DNA from: Haematobia irritans
Taxonomy: Eukaryota > Arthropoda > Insecta > Diptera > Muscidae
Reading direction: 5' to 3'
DNA: 64,000 bases
NCBI RefSeq assembly: GCF_050003625.1
Contig: NC_134400.1
Location: 55,804,066-55,868,065, forward strand
Part shown: positions 42,208-53,572 of the stretch, in pieces
How positions within the stretch are numbered: position 1 is the first letter of the stretch
How the letters are laid out: every line of letters begins with the position of its first letter
Program-made: the position numbers and the translations under genes
Notes under the pieces: model-generated
Databases searched by the model: none
Seen by the model: the letters and a program-made list of their open reading frames with translations, nothing else
What the model was told of the DNA's origin: nothing

Positions 42208-43279
42208 CTCGACTTGTTTAAAACAAGTATATAATGTGATTTGTCTCCTTCCTCCAGCAGTACTAAATCAACATGATTTAGTTTTACATTTTCAGTTTTA
42301 AAATACGGGCCGACAATGACATCATTAACATAGCCGAACACATTAACACTTATCTCCGGATTTTGTTATTCAAAGCGTTTAATGTGTTGTAACGCCAATG
42401 GGAAATGTAGTCCACCAAAATTTAAAATTTTCCCATTTGCCAAATTGATTATATCACTGCCTATGTTGACGTTGTATGAGCTTATCGCATTTCTATTGTT
42501 TCTGGGCATGCCTCCAACTGCAGCTACCATACACCACTTAAAACAGAAATCGTCTCTATTTTTTATGTTCAAGCATGCTAATTTCCTTTGCAATGCTAGT
42601 GGTGTGGGCAAGTATGATGAACCATTGACAAGGTTCACTCGATTCACATTGATGTCTAGTCTAGCAATCTTACTTAATGCCCATCCTGAATCTCTTTCTT
42701 GAAATTCGGACATTTTGTTCAGAATGCTATCGAACTGTGTCTCAAACAGTTTTTCAATATCATCTGATTTTGTGGCTAGACACATTTTTGTTATGTGATT
42801 AAATATTTTTGGCGCACACACACCATCACCATTAGACTGTTGAGCTGCTTCATTAACCGGTTTTACATATTCACCGACTAGTTCAATATTGAACTTTACG
42901 GTGATGTGCTCCTTGATTTTTTTTGTCACTAGATTCACCAGTGATGATTTAGCCTCATTCAAAAATTCTTCAGGAAGGATTACATTGCTTGTATTGCAAT
43001 ATTCATAAATTGCGATACGTTTTTTAAAAGCGCTTTTTGTTTCACGCAATTTCTCCCCTTCTTGCTGTTGCTGGCGTTGAGGTAGGCTAGAAGTTGATGG
43101 AGTGTCTATGTCATTGTCGGCCCTCACCGCACTCGTTTTCCGTTGCTCGTTCACAATTTGGCTGATATTTCCGCCATGGTGAATGTTCATCCTGTTGCTG
43201 TATGTAGGTTTTTCCACATCTATTTTGCGTTTCTTGATGGGCATCTCTAATGCAGTTTGCTGACTGATCCACTGATCGT

Positions 43280-43490
43280 AATGTTGTTGTTGTTGTTGCT
43301 GTTGAATGCCATTGTAATATTGATGATTTGCATGCAGATTGTTGATCCATCCTTGATCGTAATGTTGTTGTTGTTGTTGTTGGAAACCAACGATACATTG
43401 ATTTTGATTGGTATTCAACCATTGATATGTTGGTTGATTGTTGTTCCATATTTGTTCGCACTGTTGTTGTTGTTGTTGTTGGAGATGGTT
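43280..43490 (-). repeat. Gln-rich tandem repeats within the polymerase N-terminus
   Basis: Three poly-Gln tracts of 6-7 residues, each followed by a C/H-(D/E)-Q-x-W motif (QQQQQQQCEQIWNNN, QQQQQQHYDQGWINN, QQQQQQQHYDQWISQ), about 90 nt apart, encoded by CAA/CAG runs. They sit between the zinc fingers and the conserved domain and look like an expanded linker. Confidence 0.8.
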
Positions 43491-44147
43491 GCTCCACTGA
43501 TGAGAAAGATGTTGATTGTTGTTGTTGCTCATGTTACCGTTGAGTGGGTAAAGTTGTGGGGCTTGCATGTTGCCCCAATATCCCTGCTGTTGATTGATGA
43601 CATTTCCAGTTTGCGTGGATGCCCCACCACCCATTGACATTGCCACTAAACCATCATTCATTTTCCTTTTATTGGAATTCATTTCCATCACTTGTCCTCC
43701 AAGAACTTGAAGACATTTCTCTTTGTGAGACATCAAAATATATTTATTTTCACAGAATTCACCGCATATGCAGTGTCTGGAAACATGAGAATTGTAATCT
43801 CTCTTACCGGCGAAGTTGATGGAGCACAAATTGCAGAAGTAAGATGCCATTTTCTTGTTTTTGTTTTTTTTTTTTTTTTTTTTAGGATTTCCAATATATG
43901 TAGAAAAAGTGTTTTTGTTGTTGTTGTTTTTTTTTTTTTTTGTTAATTTGACGCGTGAGCACGTTTTTCGCTTCCGTTTTGTTATTACCAAACAAATGTT
44001 TAAATTTATTTGAACAATATATATATTTTATATATTTTTATATATTTATAATTGAAAATTTGAAAAGCGCAAGATTTCGAAACGTTATAAAAGGGTTTGA
44101 GATTGGACACAAACTGAAGACATTATTTTTTTTTGAAGTGAAGTTTT

Positions 44148-44245
44148 AACCCTTTACAAGTGTATTATAGGACACTCTATCGCTATCACATCATAAATTC
44201 ATCACTTTATCTCGTTTGCTTTTCTATAGGATCACTCAATTAGTC
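44148..44245. repeat. Inner duplicate of a right-TIR segment
   Basis: TTAACCCTTTACAAGTGTATTA through TCTATAGGATCACTCA repeats 44738-44833 of the right TIR in direct orientation. It mirrors the inner duplicate on the left side. Confidence 0.8.
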
Positions 44246-44348
44246 TCCCCACCTATAACCAAATCATAAGGTACAGAAAAACAAAACGATATCATTGTCA
44301 CCAAATAGTCTAATGCCAGACCTAACGATCATGTACAATTTACCGGCA

Positions 44349-45262
44349 AATCATATATTAACCATCCTTATCAATTAGCCTCATCACCTAGTCTCAATAT
44401 CACTGCAATCCTAACCAAACGGTCAAACGAAAAATGCCATACACACGCACACGCTTTTCCAACAATCATTTTATATTTTTTCCACATTCACTTTTCTTTA
44501 TCCAACAATAACAACAACTCAAACACATCAGAACCCAAACGTGTACATTCAACATACACAGAACCACATGCATTTTAAGAAATTTTTTAGAATACAAGAT
44601 TAGCAAGATCATATCTTTGGAGAAAGTCATAAATAAATCTATTTTCCCCCAATAAAATTTTTGGGATCCTCAAAAATTTTAACTTGATAAAACAACTTTC
44701 ATAAACCTTATCATCTTATCAACCAACCAACGTGAAGTTTTAACCCTTTATAAGTGTATTATAGGACACTCTATCGCTATCACATCATAAATTCATCACT
44801 TTTTCTCGTTTGCTTTTCTATAGGATCACTCAGTTAGTTTGGAGAATGTTATAGATAAAGTGCATCGAAGTGCAACCAACAAACCATCGAAGTGCAACCA
44901 TCTTTGATAAACATATGTAACCCCTGTCAAACAATAAATCAATTTTGTAAGCCCCAATAACATTTCTGGCATCCACAAAAATTTAATCTTGATAAACGAA
45001 CGTGCAACCAACTTTGATAAACCTTATCATCTTATAAACCAACCAATGTATTTAACCCCGTCAAACAATAAATCAATTTTGTAAGCCCCAAAAAAGTTTT
45101 GGGGATAATCAACCTTATCTTTGTTTACATAGCACTTGACCTAATTACATAAAGCACGTGACCTATATCTTAAACGCAGACCAATAAAAATGCAACCTTA
45201 TCTTATCTTATCTTTGCATAAACCACTTGACCTATATCTGAAACGCAGAAAGTATCTCTACT
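44349..45262 (-). repeat. Polinton right terminal inverted repeat (914 bp)
   Basis: Inverse complement of 28900-29813; ends GTATCTCTACT immediately before the TATGTG duplication at 45263-45268. It contains the mirrored 61-codon frame (44826-45011). Confidence 0.95.
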
Positions 45263-45268
45263 TATGTG
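45263..45268. other. Polinton target-site duplication, right
   Basis: TATGTG, identical to 28894-28899. Confidence 0.9.
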
Positions 45269-46859
45269 GAGAGTAGAGCAGTGGGTATATGTATAGTGGC
45301 CACACAAAGCACACACACAATAAACAATATGAGGCGCAATTAAATAAATTTATGTAAGGACGAATACATTTTGTTTTACACTATTGGCAATTCAAAAAAT
45401 GCATTTCGTTCCGTTACAAGAAGATTGCGCCTCCCAATTTATGATTGTCATATTTCTGTAAACCGACATTCTGATAGACTGAGTAAACCTTTATAAACAA
45501 AGGCACATTTTAACTTATGTGCACAGAAAAAAAGTGTCTGGTAAAATTAAGCAGATTTTTACAATAATTTATTACAAGAATTTTCCAGAATTTTAGTTCA
45601 TTTTTCGTATCTTCTTTTAACAAGAATATTTATTGTATTATGTCCTTCACATCGATAACAACACAGTTTTATGAGTTAATATATTACTTAATTCATTATT
45701 TCTCTAATTGTTTCAGGTACAAACTTTATGAGGCACGTTTATCTAAGAAAAGTTGAATTCCTTACACCATTTAATAAAATGCCCCCAAATAAGGTAAGTT
45801 ACAAGCTATTTTAAAGAGATAAAAAATTATATTTTATTACATGTTCATTTTTAACAATTTTCATTATTCCTTCCATTTTTTTCAGCAAGATATGTGAATA
45901 TACTTACGATGAATAAAAAACTAAGGAAAAGTCAAAATGTCCAAAAAGCAAATTAAAATAAACTACTTTCTTGTTCCACGTGGTCATAATTTTTATTCAC
46001 AAAAACATTGTATTAAGAACTTTCATCATAAGTTTTTATAATAAAGTACTTTAGCTTAAAGAAAGTTTAATTTTAATGTATGAAAATTTTCATAATAGTA
46101 AAACGGCTTGTTGTTCCTTTAATTATTTAATTTCTCTGTACTGTGGAATGATTGATTTAAAAATAGTTTAGTCGTCGACATTTTAAAGAGACTGTTAACC
46201 AATTTTTATTATCGGGTTTCCCAAAAAATAAGCAAGTAAACCAAAATAATACTGACTTTTTAACTTGGTAGGGGTATATAAATCTTATGGTGTTATAAAA
46301 ATGAACTAAAATACAATGTCATAGATGAACTAAAATTTAAGAGAATTATAAACTAGACAAGTTGAAAAAAATCTTAAGGGCTAAATCATGGTCAATATTA
46401 CTACAGTTTAGTTCGTTTTGCAATGGAAAAGGGTTCACTGTTTTTTCAGTGTGACACACATTTGCAATTACATAATTTCATAATTATTACAAGGATGTTT
46501 TTATGAAATATGAAAATTCCTACTTTTATTAAGATAGTTTCTTTAATTTCAAATTTATACCTCATTCGCATTAGGCGAGAAATCTATTAAAAGTGGATTT
46601 TAAATCCCTTTTTTATAAGGCAAATGACAGTTGAAATTTAGTTAAAGTGGATTTTGGAAGTGTAATGTAAATAAGGTATTACATGATAGTGAAATCGAAA
46701 TAAGTTTCTTCCATTTCCAAATAGTTTTTTAATGTAACAACAAATCCCACTTCTTCCGAAAACTTTACCGAAAGAAAACATTGTAAAAACTGTATTAATA
46801 GTGTTCTTCCAAAAACTATACCGAAAGAAACCATTTTTTTATTACAAAATATTTCGTAT
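45269..46859. other. Non-coding AT-rich interval with repeat fragment
   Basis: No gene recognised. At 46432-46451 a terminus reading CACTGAAAAAACAGTGAACC on the minus strand resembles the start of the insertion at 898-1103. This may be a family of short elements. Confidence 0.45.
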
Positions 46860-47140
46860 TGTTACGATATTTCTAGATTTAAGTTTATTTAAATTGGTTT
46901 CCGTTAAAATTGTAACGGTCAAATTACGTCATCACTTGTCAAAATCATTTCTTTATTTTCTAGTACTTTCCTAAACATCTTTTGTGTTCTTAGTTTCCCA
47001 ATCGTTCATTGTAAAGTAACCGCTTTTGTTTTGTTATCTTCATTGTTTATTGTTATAGTTGTAGTAATATGACCATAATCATTTATGCCTGTGCGACATC
47101 TGCCAGCTAGTAGAATGTTCTAGATGATTGTGCCAAGACA
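46860..47140 (+). mobile_element. Truncated Gypsy-type LTR fragment
   Basis: Begins TGTTACGATATTTCTAGATT and follows the first ~280 bp of the solo LTR at 54966-55493 (AACGGTCAAATTACG, TAGTTTCCCAATCGTTCATT, AGAATGTTCTAGATGATTG), then diverges. Confidence 0.75.
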
Positions 47141-48535
47141 ATGAGCATAATTTTTTGAACTTTTAAAAGAACAAAAACACTTCGGACAATAACATATTAA
47201 TAATTTAGTGCAATCGACAAAAAAAGCAAAATAAAAATTTTTGTAATGAAACCAATAAGTTCGGTGCGGTTTTCCTACAAATATGATACTAATCTCTGTT
47301 TTCTCGTACTAACACTATCAAAGACCAATTTACATCTTCACTAAATTTATGGTCTTTGGTGGCATCTGTTAATAGGTGATGAAACATGGGCATATGTTTA
47401 ATATTTTGCTATAAAAACGGTAATATGCCAATCCCCCATATTCCGATGTTTCAAATCGCAAAATTTTAAAATTTGGAAATTTTGTACCCTTGAATGAAGT
47501 CCCCGAGTACCTTGATTTGTTTCGTTATAAGAAAACTAAATTCTTGCGATTATTTGTGATTCTGAATATCGGAGCATTGGGTAATCTTCATCCAAATTTT
47601 GTGATACACACATATGTACTAAAATCTCTCAAACCTGATAAGCAGACACCTCCCAAACACGGACAGTTGTATGGTGATGTTTGTTATATTAACACATTAA
47701 AATTAACCTCTCAAGCTCATCTCAAGCTATATCTAAATCTGAACCGATTTCGATTAACTTTTGCTTACGTTAGGGGTACTTACTCTAAATTTGAACCGAT
47801 GTTTTGTCAAATTTGTTCTTGTGCCAAAAATACGCCCTGGGCCAAATTTCATCAAAATCGGTTAATAATTGCGACCGGAATCCTACGAACAAGAAATACA
47901 TGAACTGACTGACAAAGGGCTAGATTGACTCAGGAGGTATATTTTATAGGGTCTAAAACCAATATTTCTGGCAGGAGATCAAAGTTAATATACCATTACC
48001 ATTGTGTGGTATAGGGTATAAAAACTGCACGGTTATTGTTTTTAACCATTTCACTACCGATGTCCACTTAGAAGGACATTCGAAAAAGACACCAAATTCT
48101 ATTTTCCCACTTAGTTTCGATTTATTACTCGATGTTATTTCGATTTATTACTCGATGTTAGATGCTTCAATCTAAGCTATAAATATTGTCCATATTGGTG
48201 AGTTCTAAAATACATTTTTATACACTTCTTTAACAATAAACGAAAAATACGAAAATTTGAGACTGTATGTTTCTAGTAAATTTTTGTACTGTATGTTTCT
48301 AGTAAATGGACATTTATACAAAAACTATAGCAGATACTTTTACGGTTTTTTTTTATTGTTTCTCACACTTTGAAAGATATAATAGGCCAAATAGCGCTTA
48401 TTTTCGTAAGGCCATTTGGTCACAATTCATGAATCAAATTTTCAGAACATATAGCTCTTGAAGTAATTTATTAATAATAATAATTCTACATGCTGTTAGT
48501 ACAAGTAAAAACAGAAGAAAAATAAAAGTTTTTCT
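47141..48535. other. Non-coding interval with dispersed-repeat tail
   Basis: A 137-codon open frame (47490-47903) has no recognisable domain. Its end (TTTCATCAAAATCGGTTAAT, then ACTGACTGAC and a GGTATAGGGTATAAA end) is written in the style of the non-coding 153-bp family, so I treat it as repeat sequence. Confidence 0.4.
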
Positions 48536-48691
48536 TATTTGGTTGTTGTTGTTGTTGTTGTTGTAACAGTTTATTGTGATTCCATCCATTTTTATGTTAT
48601 ACGCTTTGGTACTTCAGCTTGTGGCCAGAACGAGAAACTCTGCGACTAAGGTGGGGTGCGTCCAGAGTGACCTGGCGGTAAGTCGGGTTGG

Positions 48692-48801
48692 TTAAGCTAG
48701 GCAAGAGAAAAGATGACGCGTGTCGTGTGGCCCTTGGTTGCAAATTGGACATACGTCAGCTACGCTGCTATCAATCACTGATAAATAGGAATTGAGGCGG
48801 C
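48692..48801 (-). pseudogene. Jockey-like LINE ORF, 3'-terminal piece
   Basis: Reads SRLNSYLSVIDSSVADVCPI, then CNQGPHDTRHLFSC and a stop: the C-terminal CCHC-type motif of the LINE polyprotein. It is separated from the rest by the 962-bp insertion at 48807-49768. Confidence 0.8.
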
Positions 48802-48806
48802 TGCAC

Positions 48807-49768
48807 CCTCACAAAAAATCGCTTCTGTAACATATACTCCCAAACATATTTTGCTTCAAGCATATACATTTTTGAGTATTGCCCAAACATTTATATGTTT
48901 GATCTCTACCAATATATAATAGGTTTGAAAGCATATTGGTATAAACAATATATGTTTGGGTAGTCTAAGTTCCAAACATTTTGTATTTTAGCATCCAAAT
49001 TCAATAATGTTGTCTTCCAAAAAACAATATGTTATTATGTGACCATATAATATGTTTGGAAGCATTTTGCACCTAAAAATATTATATGCTCAAAAAAAAA
49101 TTATCCCAAACAATATTGTGCTCAAAGTTTTATTTATTTTTTTATATATTTACAATCATAATGAATTATGAAAATAAACAGGTAATATAGGTGCTAACAA
49201 CATAGGTTTTCGACCTGAATGCTCAAAATTTTGTTTCTGCCCAATTGTATATTCCCCGACATCTTTCTCACTTCCACGAGATTTTTTAGTTCTTAGCACC
49301 TTTTTCTGTAATACAAACATTGTAGAAGAAATTATTCAATTTTATGATTTTTTTTTATTTTAATTTTACCTTTTGCCGGACGGGGATTCGAACAGCGGAC
49401 CACACAGTTTGTAAGGATCAAAGAAGTAGCTGATCAATTGCCCAAGGAAAAATAAAATGTTAATTTTTATAATAACAAGCAACAACCACCAACTTAATTC
49501 AATATCGCTCCCAGTTAAATAGCGCTCCAAGCTACTAAACACATATATGTTTATGGGCTATTTCTAAATTAATATATGTTTGCATTCAAGCATATTATAT
49601 TTATAAACATTTTATGTCCCAAACATAATATGTTCTAACATATTAACATATATGTCCCAAACATGTTATGCTAGTTTATGAACATTATATGCTTGCACTC
49701 AAAAATTTGTGTTCCAAACATATAATGTTTATAGCCAAACATATGAAAAACAGTATTTTTCAACCGTG
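48807..49768. mobile_element. 962-bp insertion with TGCAC target duplication
   Basis: TGCAC flanks both sides (48802-48806, 49769-49773), and the LINE frame resumes across it. Ends are CCTCACAAAAAATCGCTTCTG and ...AGTATTTTTCAACCGTG, only weakly inverse. The interior is full of AACATATATG-type palindromic motifs and has no gene. The last ~200 bp match the fragments at 2590-2860 and 7090-7345. Confidence 0.75.
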
Positions 49769-49773
49769 TGCAC

Positions 49774-50970
49774 TTGCCTGATATTAACTGGGCTAAAACT
49801 ACCCTAGTCTGCCGCGGGAGGTCTCTTTCCTCCGGTGCTATGGGCGGTGGACGGACTCCGAGAACAGGATTTACCTTGTAGCTTCTCACCGCTTCAGCTA
49901 CAGTATCCTCATGAATCTTGTTCAAACCTGCCTGGTACGCTGCTTGATCTAGAGGTTCTCTTTTGTAGCGCTGGATCTCGCGCTCTAGATTATGTATATC
50001 AACCCTTATGTTCCTGGGTGGTGGTTGTGCATCCATGAGATGGTGGTTTGGATGGTTACTGCGATAACAACCCAGGAGATACTGCTTTGACAACATGTAG
50101 TTGTGTCTTCGCACAGGGATGATCTTTGTTTCCACATAAAGGTGATCCAGGGGTGTGCTGCGGAGACACCCAGTCGCAGTTCTAAGGGCAGCGTTCTGAC
50201 AGGTTTGTATGTTATTCCACTGCGTATCACTAGTTTGCGGTGTCCACACTGGCGCTGCATAGTTTACCACTGACCGGCCAATTGCCTTATAGGTAGCTAA
50301 CAAGGTGTATTTGTCCGCACCCCAAGTACTGCCGGCAAGTGACTTGAGGACCTTGTTTCTACCACGGAGCTTATTACAAATTGCAGCGGCATGGGCAGAC
50401 GACCTGAAAAGGCTGTCGAATGTGACCCCAAGAATCTTGGGGGTAATTTGTGGTCGGAATTATTTCGCCATCGACACTAATATTCAACTGCCTGCGCACT
50501 TCTGCCGTCCATGTAGTGAATAGTGTGGCTGAGGATTTGGTGGGGGATCTCCTCAAGTTTCTCGCAGTGAAATAACTGGTAAGATTAACTAAGTAGACAT
50601 TTAAACGATCGCAGATGTCATCAACATTGGGCCCAGATGCCAAGATTGTACAGTCATCCGCATATGATACAATCTCGACGCCGTCAGGTGGGCGTGGAAT
50701 CGAGGACAGGTAGAGGTTAAACAGTGCCGGAGATATCACCCCACCCTGGGGAACTCCCTGTTTAACTCTACGGGGTTTTGACTTTTTGTCCCTGAATTCC
50801 ACGTACGACTGGCGTCCACACATATAATTCAGCACCCAACGTTTCACTCCTGCCGGTAGGGACGTATTCTCGATGTCCTCAAATAATTTGGCATGGTTGA
50901 CCGTATCGAATGCTTTCGATAGGTCAAGCGCCACGAGGACCGTCCTATGACACGGCCTGGACTGATTAAG
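49774..50970 (-). pseudogene. Jockey-like LINE reverse transcriptase, C-terminal part
   Basis: Directly follows the SINE. Core RT motifs: VALDLSKAFDTVNHA, RRVKQGVPQGGVISPALFNL and VSYADDCTILASG (YADD catalytic pair). A frameshift at a five-G run (50439-50443) moves the thumb and C-terminal region into another frame (VNYAAPVWTPQTSDTQW ... LPRQTRVVLAQLISG), which ends at the 962-bp insertion. The catalytic residues are intact but the protein is cut three times: by the SINE, by the frameshift and by the insertion. Confidence 0.85.
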
Positions 50971-50979
50971 TCCCTTATT

Positions 50980-51323
50980 AGGTTAGGTTAGGTTTGGTGG
51001 CAGCCCGATGTATCAGGCTCACTTAGACAATTCAGTCCATTGTGATACCACATTAGTGAACTTCTCTCTTATCACTGAGTGCTGCCCGATTCCATGTTAA
51101 GCTCAATGACAAGGGACCTCCTTTTTATAGCCGAGTCCGAACGGCGTTTCACATTACAGTGAAACCACTTAGAGAAGCTTTGAAACCCTCAGAAATGTCA
51201 CCAGCATTACTGAGGTGGGATAATCCACCGCTGAAAAACTTTTTGGTGTTCGGTCGAAGCAGGAATCGAACCCACGAACTTGTGTATGCAAGGCGGGCAT
51301 GCTAACCATTGCACCACGGTGGC
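50980..51323 (-). mobile_element. tRNA-derived SINE, 344 bp
   Basis: Minus orientation, flanked by TCCCTTATT (50971-50979, 51324-51332). The 5' head is tRNA-like: A box TGGTGCAATGG (51306-51316) and B box GGTTCGATTCC (51262-51272). The body contains TCAGTGATAAGAG-type sequence. The 3' part (GGCAGCCCGAT, CAGGCTCACTTAGAC, ATTCAGTCCATTGTGATACC on the plus strand) matches the 3' end of the LINE at 59477, and the tail is CCTAACCTAACC. It lies in the RT gene of the Jockey-like LINE. Confidence 0.9.
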
Positions 51324-51332
51324 TCCCTTATT

Positions 51333-53262
51333 GATATGTGTCGAAATTGCATGTAAGGCTGTCGTCGTACTGTGTACCTTACGGAATCCATGTTGATGGT
51401 GGGCAGCTGGAAAATTCTCCACAAGGCTAAGGAGGAGTAGTGCCTCAAGTGTCTTGGCTACTGGCGAGAGAAGGGATATCGGTCTGTACGATTCACCTTT
51501 ACTCGAATCTTTGCCTGGTTTCAGTGGTGGAATCACCCTTCCCATCTTCCAGACATCGGGTATAATGAGTGATTCTAAGGACAAATTGAGGAGTCTGGTC
51601 AGGTACTCAACTCCCAGTATTCCCAGATGCTTCAACATTAGCATTGAAATTCCGTCAGGGCCCAGCGCCTTGGATGGTTTCGCGCTGTTGATGACACTGG
51701 TAACTTCGGCTACAGTAAATTGTGGTGTGTCGTCGGCTCGGAGACCACGTATACGACGTGTGGCTCTCCTTTTCGCTCTATCACTCTCGGGATGCTCGAC
51801 AAACTGTCGGTTGAAGTATTTGGCGCATCTCTTCGGATCAGTCACGTCGCCAAAGGTGACTGAAATCCCATCATCCCTTGTAGCGGGGTTCGAGAGGGCT
51901 CTAACTGTTGACCACCATTTACCAGTCCCTGTGCCTAAGTTACATTGCTTCAGGTGCTCTAACCAAGTGTTTCGCTTGTGCTCGTCGACTATCTTACTAA
52001 TCTCTAGATTTAGTTCTCTGATTCTAGGATCAGCAGGATTAGCACGACGGCGTTCATCACGCTCGTCTGCGAGTCCCGCCGCTTCGGCTGGGAAGTTGGG
52101 CCTCACTTGGGCAATTCGACCAGCGGGTATGAGGCGAGCGGCTGCTGCGTTTATGATGTCCGGGAACGCCCTCGGGGCAACATAACCATGAGAGGGGGAC
52201 GGGAGCTCACTGAAGCGGCGATCGGTGTAATCTCTGAAGCCTTCCCAGTTGGGTTTCTTTTGATTAATAAACGTCCGGCGTTCAGAGGTTATGAAATCGG
52301 AGGGTCGGTTGATGGTGAGAATTATGGGGAGGTGGTCCGATCCCAATGAAATGACGGGTTGCCAGGAGACGTCATTTATCAGACCAGGCGACGCTAAAGA
52401 TAAATCTGGCGAACTGCTGCAGTCACCCATAATCCTCGTGGGGGCCTCTTCGTTCACCGTGCAAAATGTGGAGTCACCTATCTGCTCTGCCAAAGCTATG
52501 CCTCTCTGGTCATTACCTAGGAGAGAATGCCAAAGTTCATGGTGGGCATTAAAGTCTCCTAGAACCAATTGGTTATGCCCGCACAACTGCCACTCAATGT
52601 TTGGGCTATAACCTGGAGCACAGCTACCAACCGGCGGTATATACACATTGTATAGCTCTATCTCGGCAGCCCCAGACTTAACTGCTACCCCCATACATTC
52701 CATATACGGGTCACTAGTGTCTGGCACAAGCGGGATAGGTCTATACTGCACGGAACGGCGTAATATGAAAGCAAGGCCACCACCTCCACTTCTCGTGCGA
52801 TCCTTTCGAAGCACATTGTATCCATCACAATGGCGTAGGCTGCAGGTGGAATTCAGCTTTGTTTCCGGGATCGCCGCGACCCTTTTCCGATTCATAAAGT
52901 CCACGATCTCGCTAATCTTACCCCGGAGCCCGTTGCAATTAAATTGCAAAAACGATGCACTATCCGGAACTGGAACAACAACATTGGGTGTGAGATGCTG
53001 CGGCGGAGTATATTGTTGTACGGGAGATGTCGGGGGAGTCGCATAGTCAGACGACCCGCTGCTGCTATCGCTGGCACAGCATCCTGCCACATAGTCAGTA
53101 TGACTATACTCCCGCAGCGATGTTAAGCCGGAGCAGTTCCGGAAGTGCACCCACTCCAAGCACCGGTTACACCTGACCGAAACCGAACGGTGGTGGATCA
53201 GGTTTCGGCAGACTGAACAATACCATGGTCCGGGGTTCTCCTCTATTATTTCGGTAGTGAAA
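51333..53262 (-). pseudogene. Jockey-like LINE endonuclease and RT N-terminal part
   Basis: Open for about 640 codons from near 53262 to the SINE. It starts with a zinc cluster (CSVCRN ... RCNRCLEW). The APE-type endonuclease follows: FLQFNCNGLRGKISE, PETKLN, LVLGDFNAHHELWHS and LGSDHLPIILTI, with the catalytic Asp/Asn/His visible. The RT start (SKALGPDGISMLMLKHLG, SYRPISLLSPVAKTLE, QHGFRKVHSTTTAL) follows. No ATG is evident at the extreme 5' end, so the true start may be lost or upstream. The endonuclease nicks target DNA for target-primed reverse transcription. It reads on into SINE sequence and stops. Confidence 0.85.
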
Positions 53263-53265
53263 GGT

Positions 53266-53570
53266 TAATGTTTTAGATGCTAAAATTTTCAATATGCTAT
53301 TAAATATTATTAACTATTTTACTGGATGGCCTTCGCGTACTTTTTAGCTATGACTTACTCAGAATGTGTAATACAAACATCCACTAATTATAAAAAAAAT
53401 ATATAATTTTTATGTTAAGTTATTTAATTATGTTACATAGCGTAGCATTGCATAAAAATGTTTTTTGTTTTAATGTTTTTGTTTTTTTTTGTTCATTTCA
53501 ATTTTCTGTTGTTTTATATGAAATAAATAACTTTGTTTTGTTTTTAACCAAAAAATACGTTTTATTCTAA
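53266..53570. other. Short AT-rich spacer
   Basis: No gene or repeat recognised between the LINE and the DD37E element. Confidence 0.5.
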
Positions 53571-53572
53571 TA

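Larger units (their letters stand above)
39364..43850 (-). pseudogene. Protein-primed family B DNA polymerase, one nonsense codon
   Basis: Starts at 43850 (MASYFCNLCS; C2H2-like fingers CNLC...H, CICGEFC). A Gln-rich repeated region comes next, then the conserved N-terminal block (FQERDSGWALSKI). Exon 1 runs to 42208 and exon 2 from 42142. A further zinc finger (CDLCLRHFSTEENLNNHFEKC) is followed by the exonuclease motif TVYADFECVL, then polymerase motifs A (YIDANNLYGLAMSQ), B (LLNNAIYGKTMEN) and C (LAYTDTDSMVLE). A single in-frame TAA at 42366-42368 interrupts exon 1 while the frame stays open on both sides. It would replicate the element using a terminal protein as primer. The stop means this copy is probably inactive. 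Confidence 0.93.
28900..45262. mobile_element. Complete Polinton/Maverick, 16,363 bp
   Basis: Ends are AG...CT (AGTAGAGATACTTTCTGCG inward from each side), with 914-bp inverted repeats and a 6-bp target duplication, all hallmarks of Polintons. It encodes the family set: protein-primed DNA polymerase B, RVE integrase with chromodomain, FtsK/HerA-type packaging ATPase, adenovirus-type protease, and major and minor capsid proteins, plus accessory genes. Rightward genes: OB-like, BIR, 32108 ORF, ATPase, DUF8207-like, fibre-like, integrase, minor and major capsid. Leftward: exonuclease-like, protease, PLA2 and polymerase. Polymerase and ATPase each carry one disabling change, so this copy is probably dead, though very complete. 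Confidence 0.97.
48541..53265 (-). mobile_element. Jockey-like non-LTR retrotransposon, interrupted twice
   Basis: Minus-strand order: PHD-like zinc cluster, APE endonuclease, reverse transcriptase, C-terminal zinc motif, stop, and a (CAA)n tail at 48541-48565. A SINE (50980-51323) and a 962-bp element (48807-49768) sit inside the coding region, each with a target duplication. A single-base frameshift lies in a run of five G at about 50439-50443. The clade is uncertain; Jockey group is the best guess. Confidence 0.85.

Noticed and set aside
47490..47903. 137-codon open frame as a possible gene
   Set aside because: Its C-terminal coding sequence resembles the non-coding dispersed-repeat tails elsewhere in the window; no domain recognised.
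51241..51323. Functional tRNA gene
   Set aside because: A and B boxes are present, but the cloverleaf stems are imperfect and the sequence continues into a SINE body with LINE-like 3' end and target duplications.
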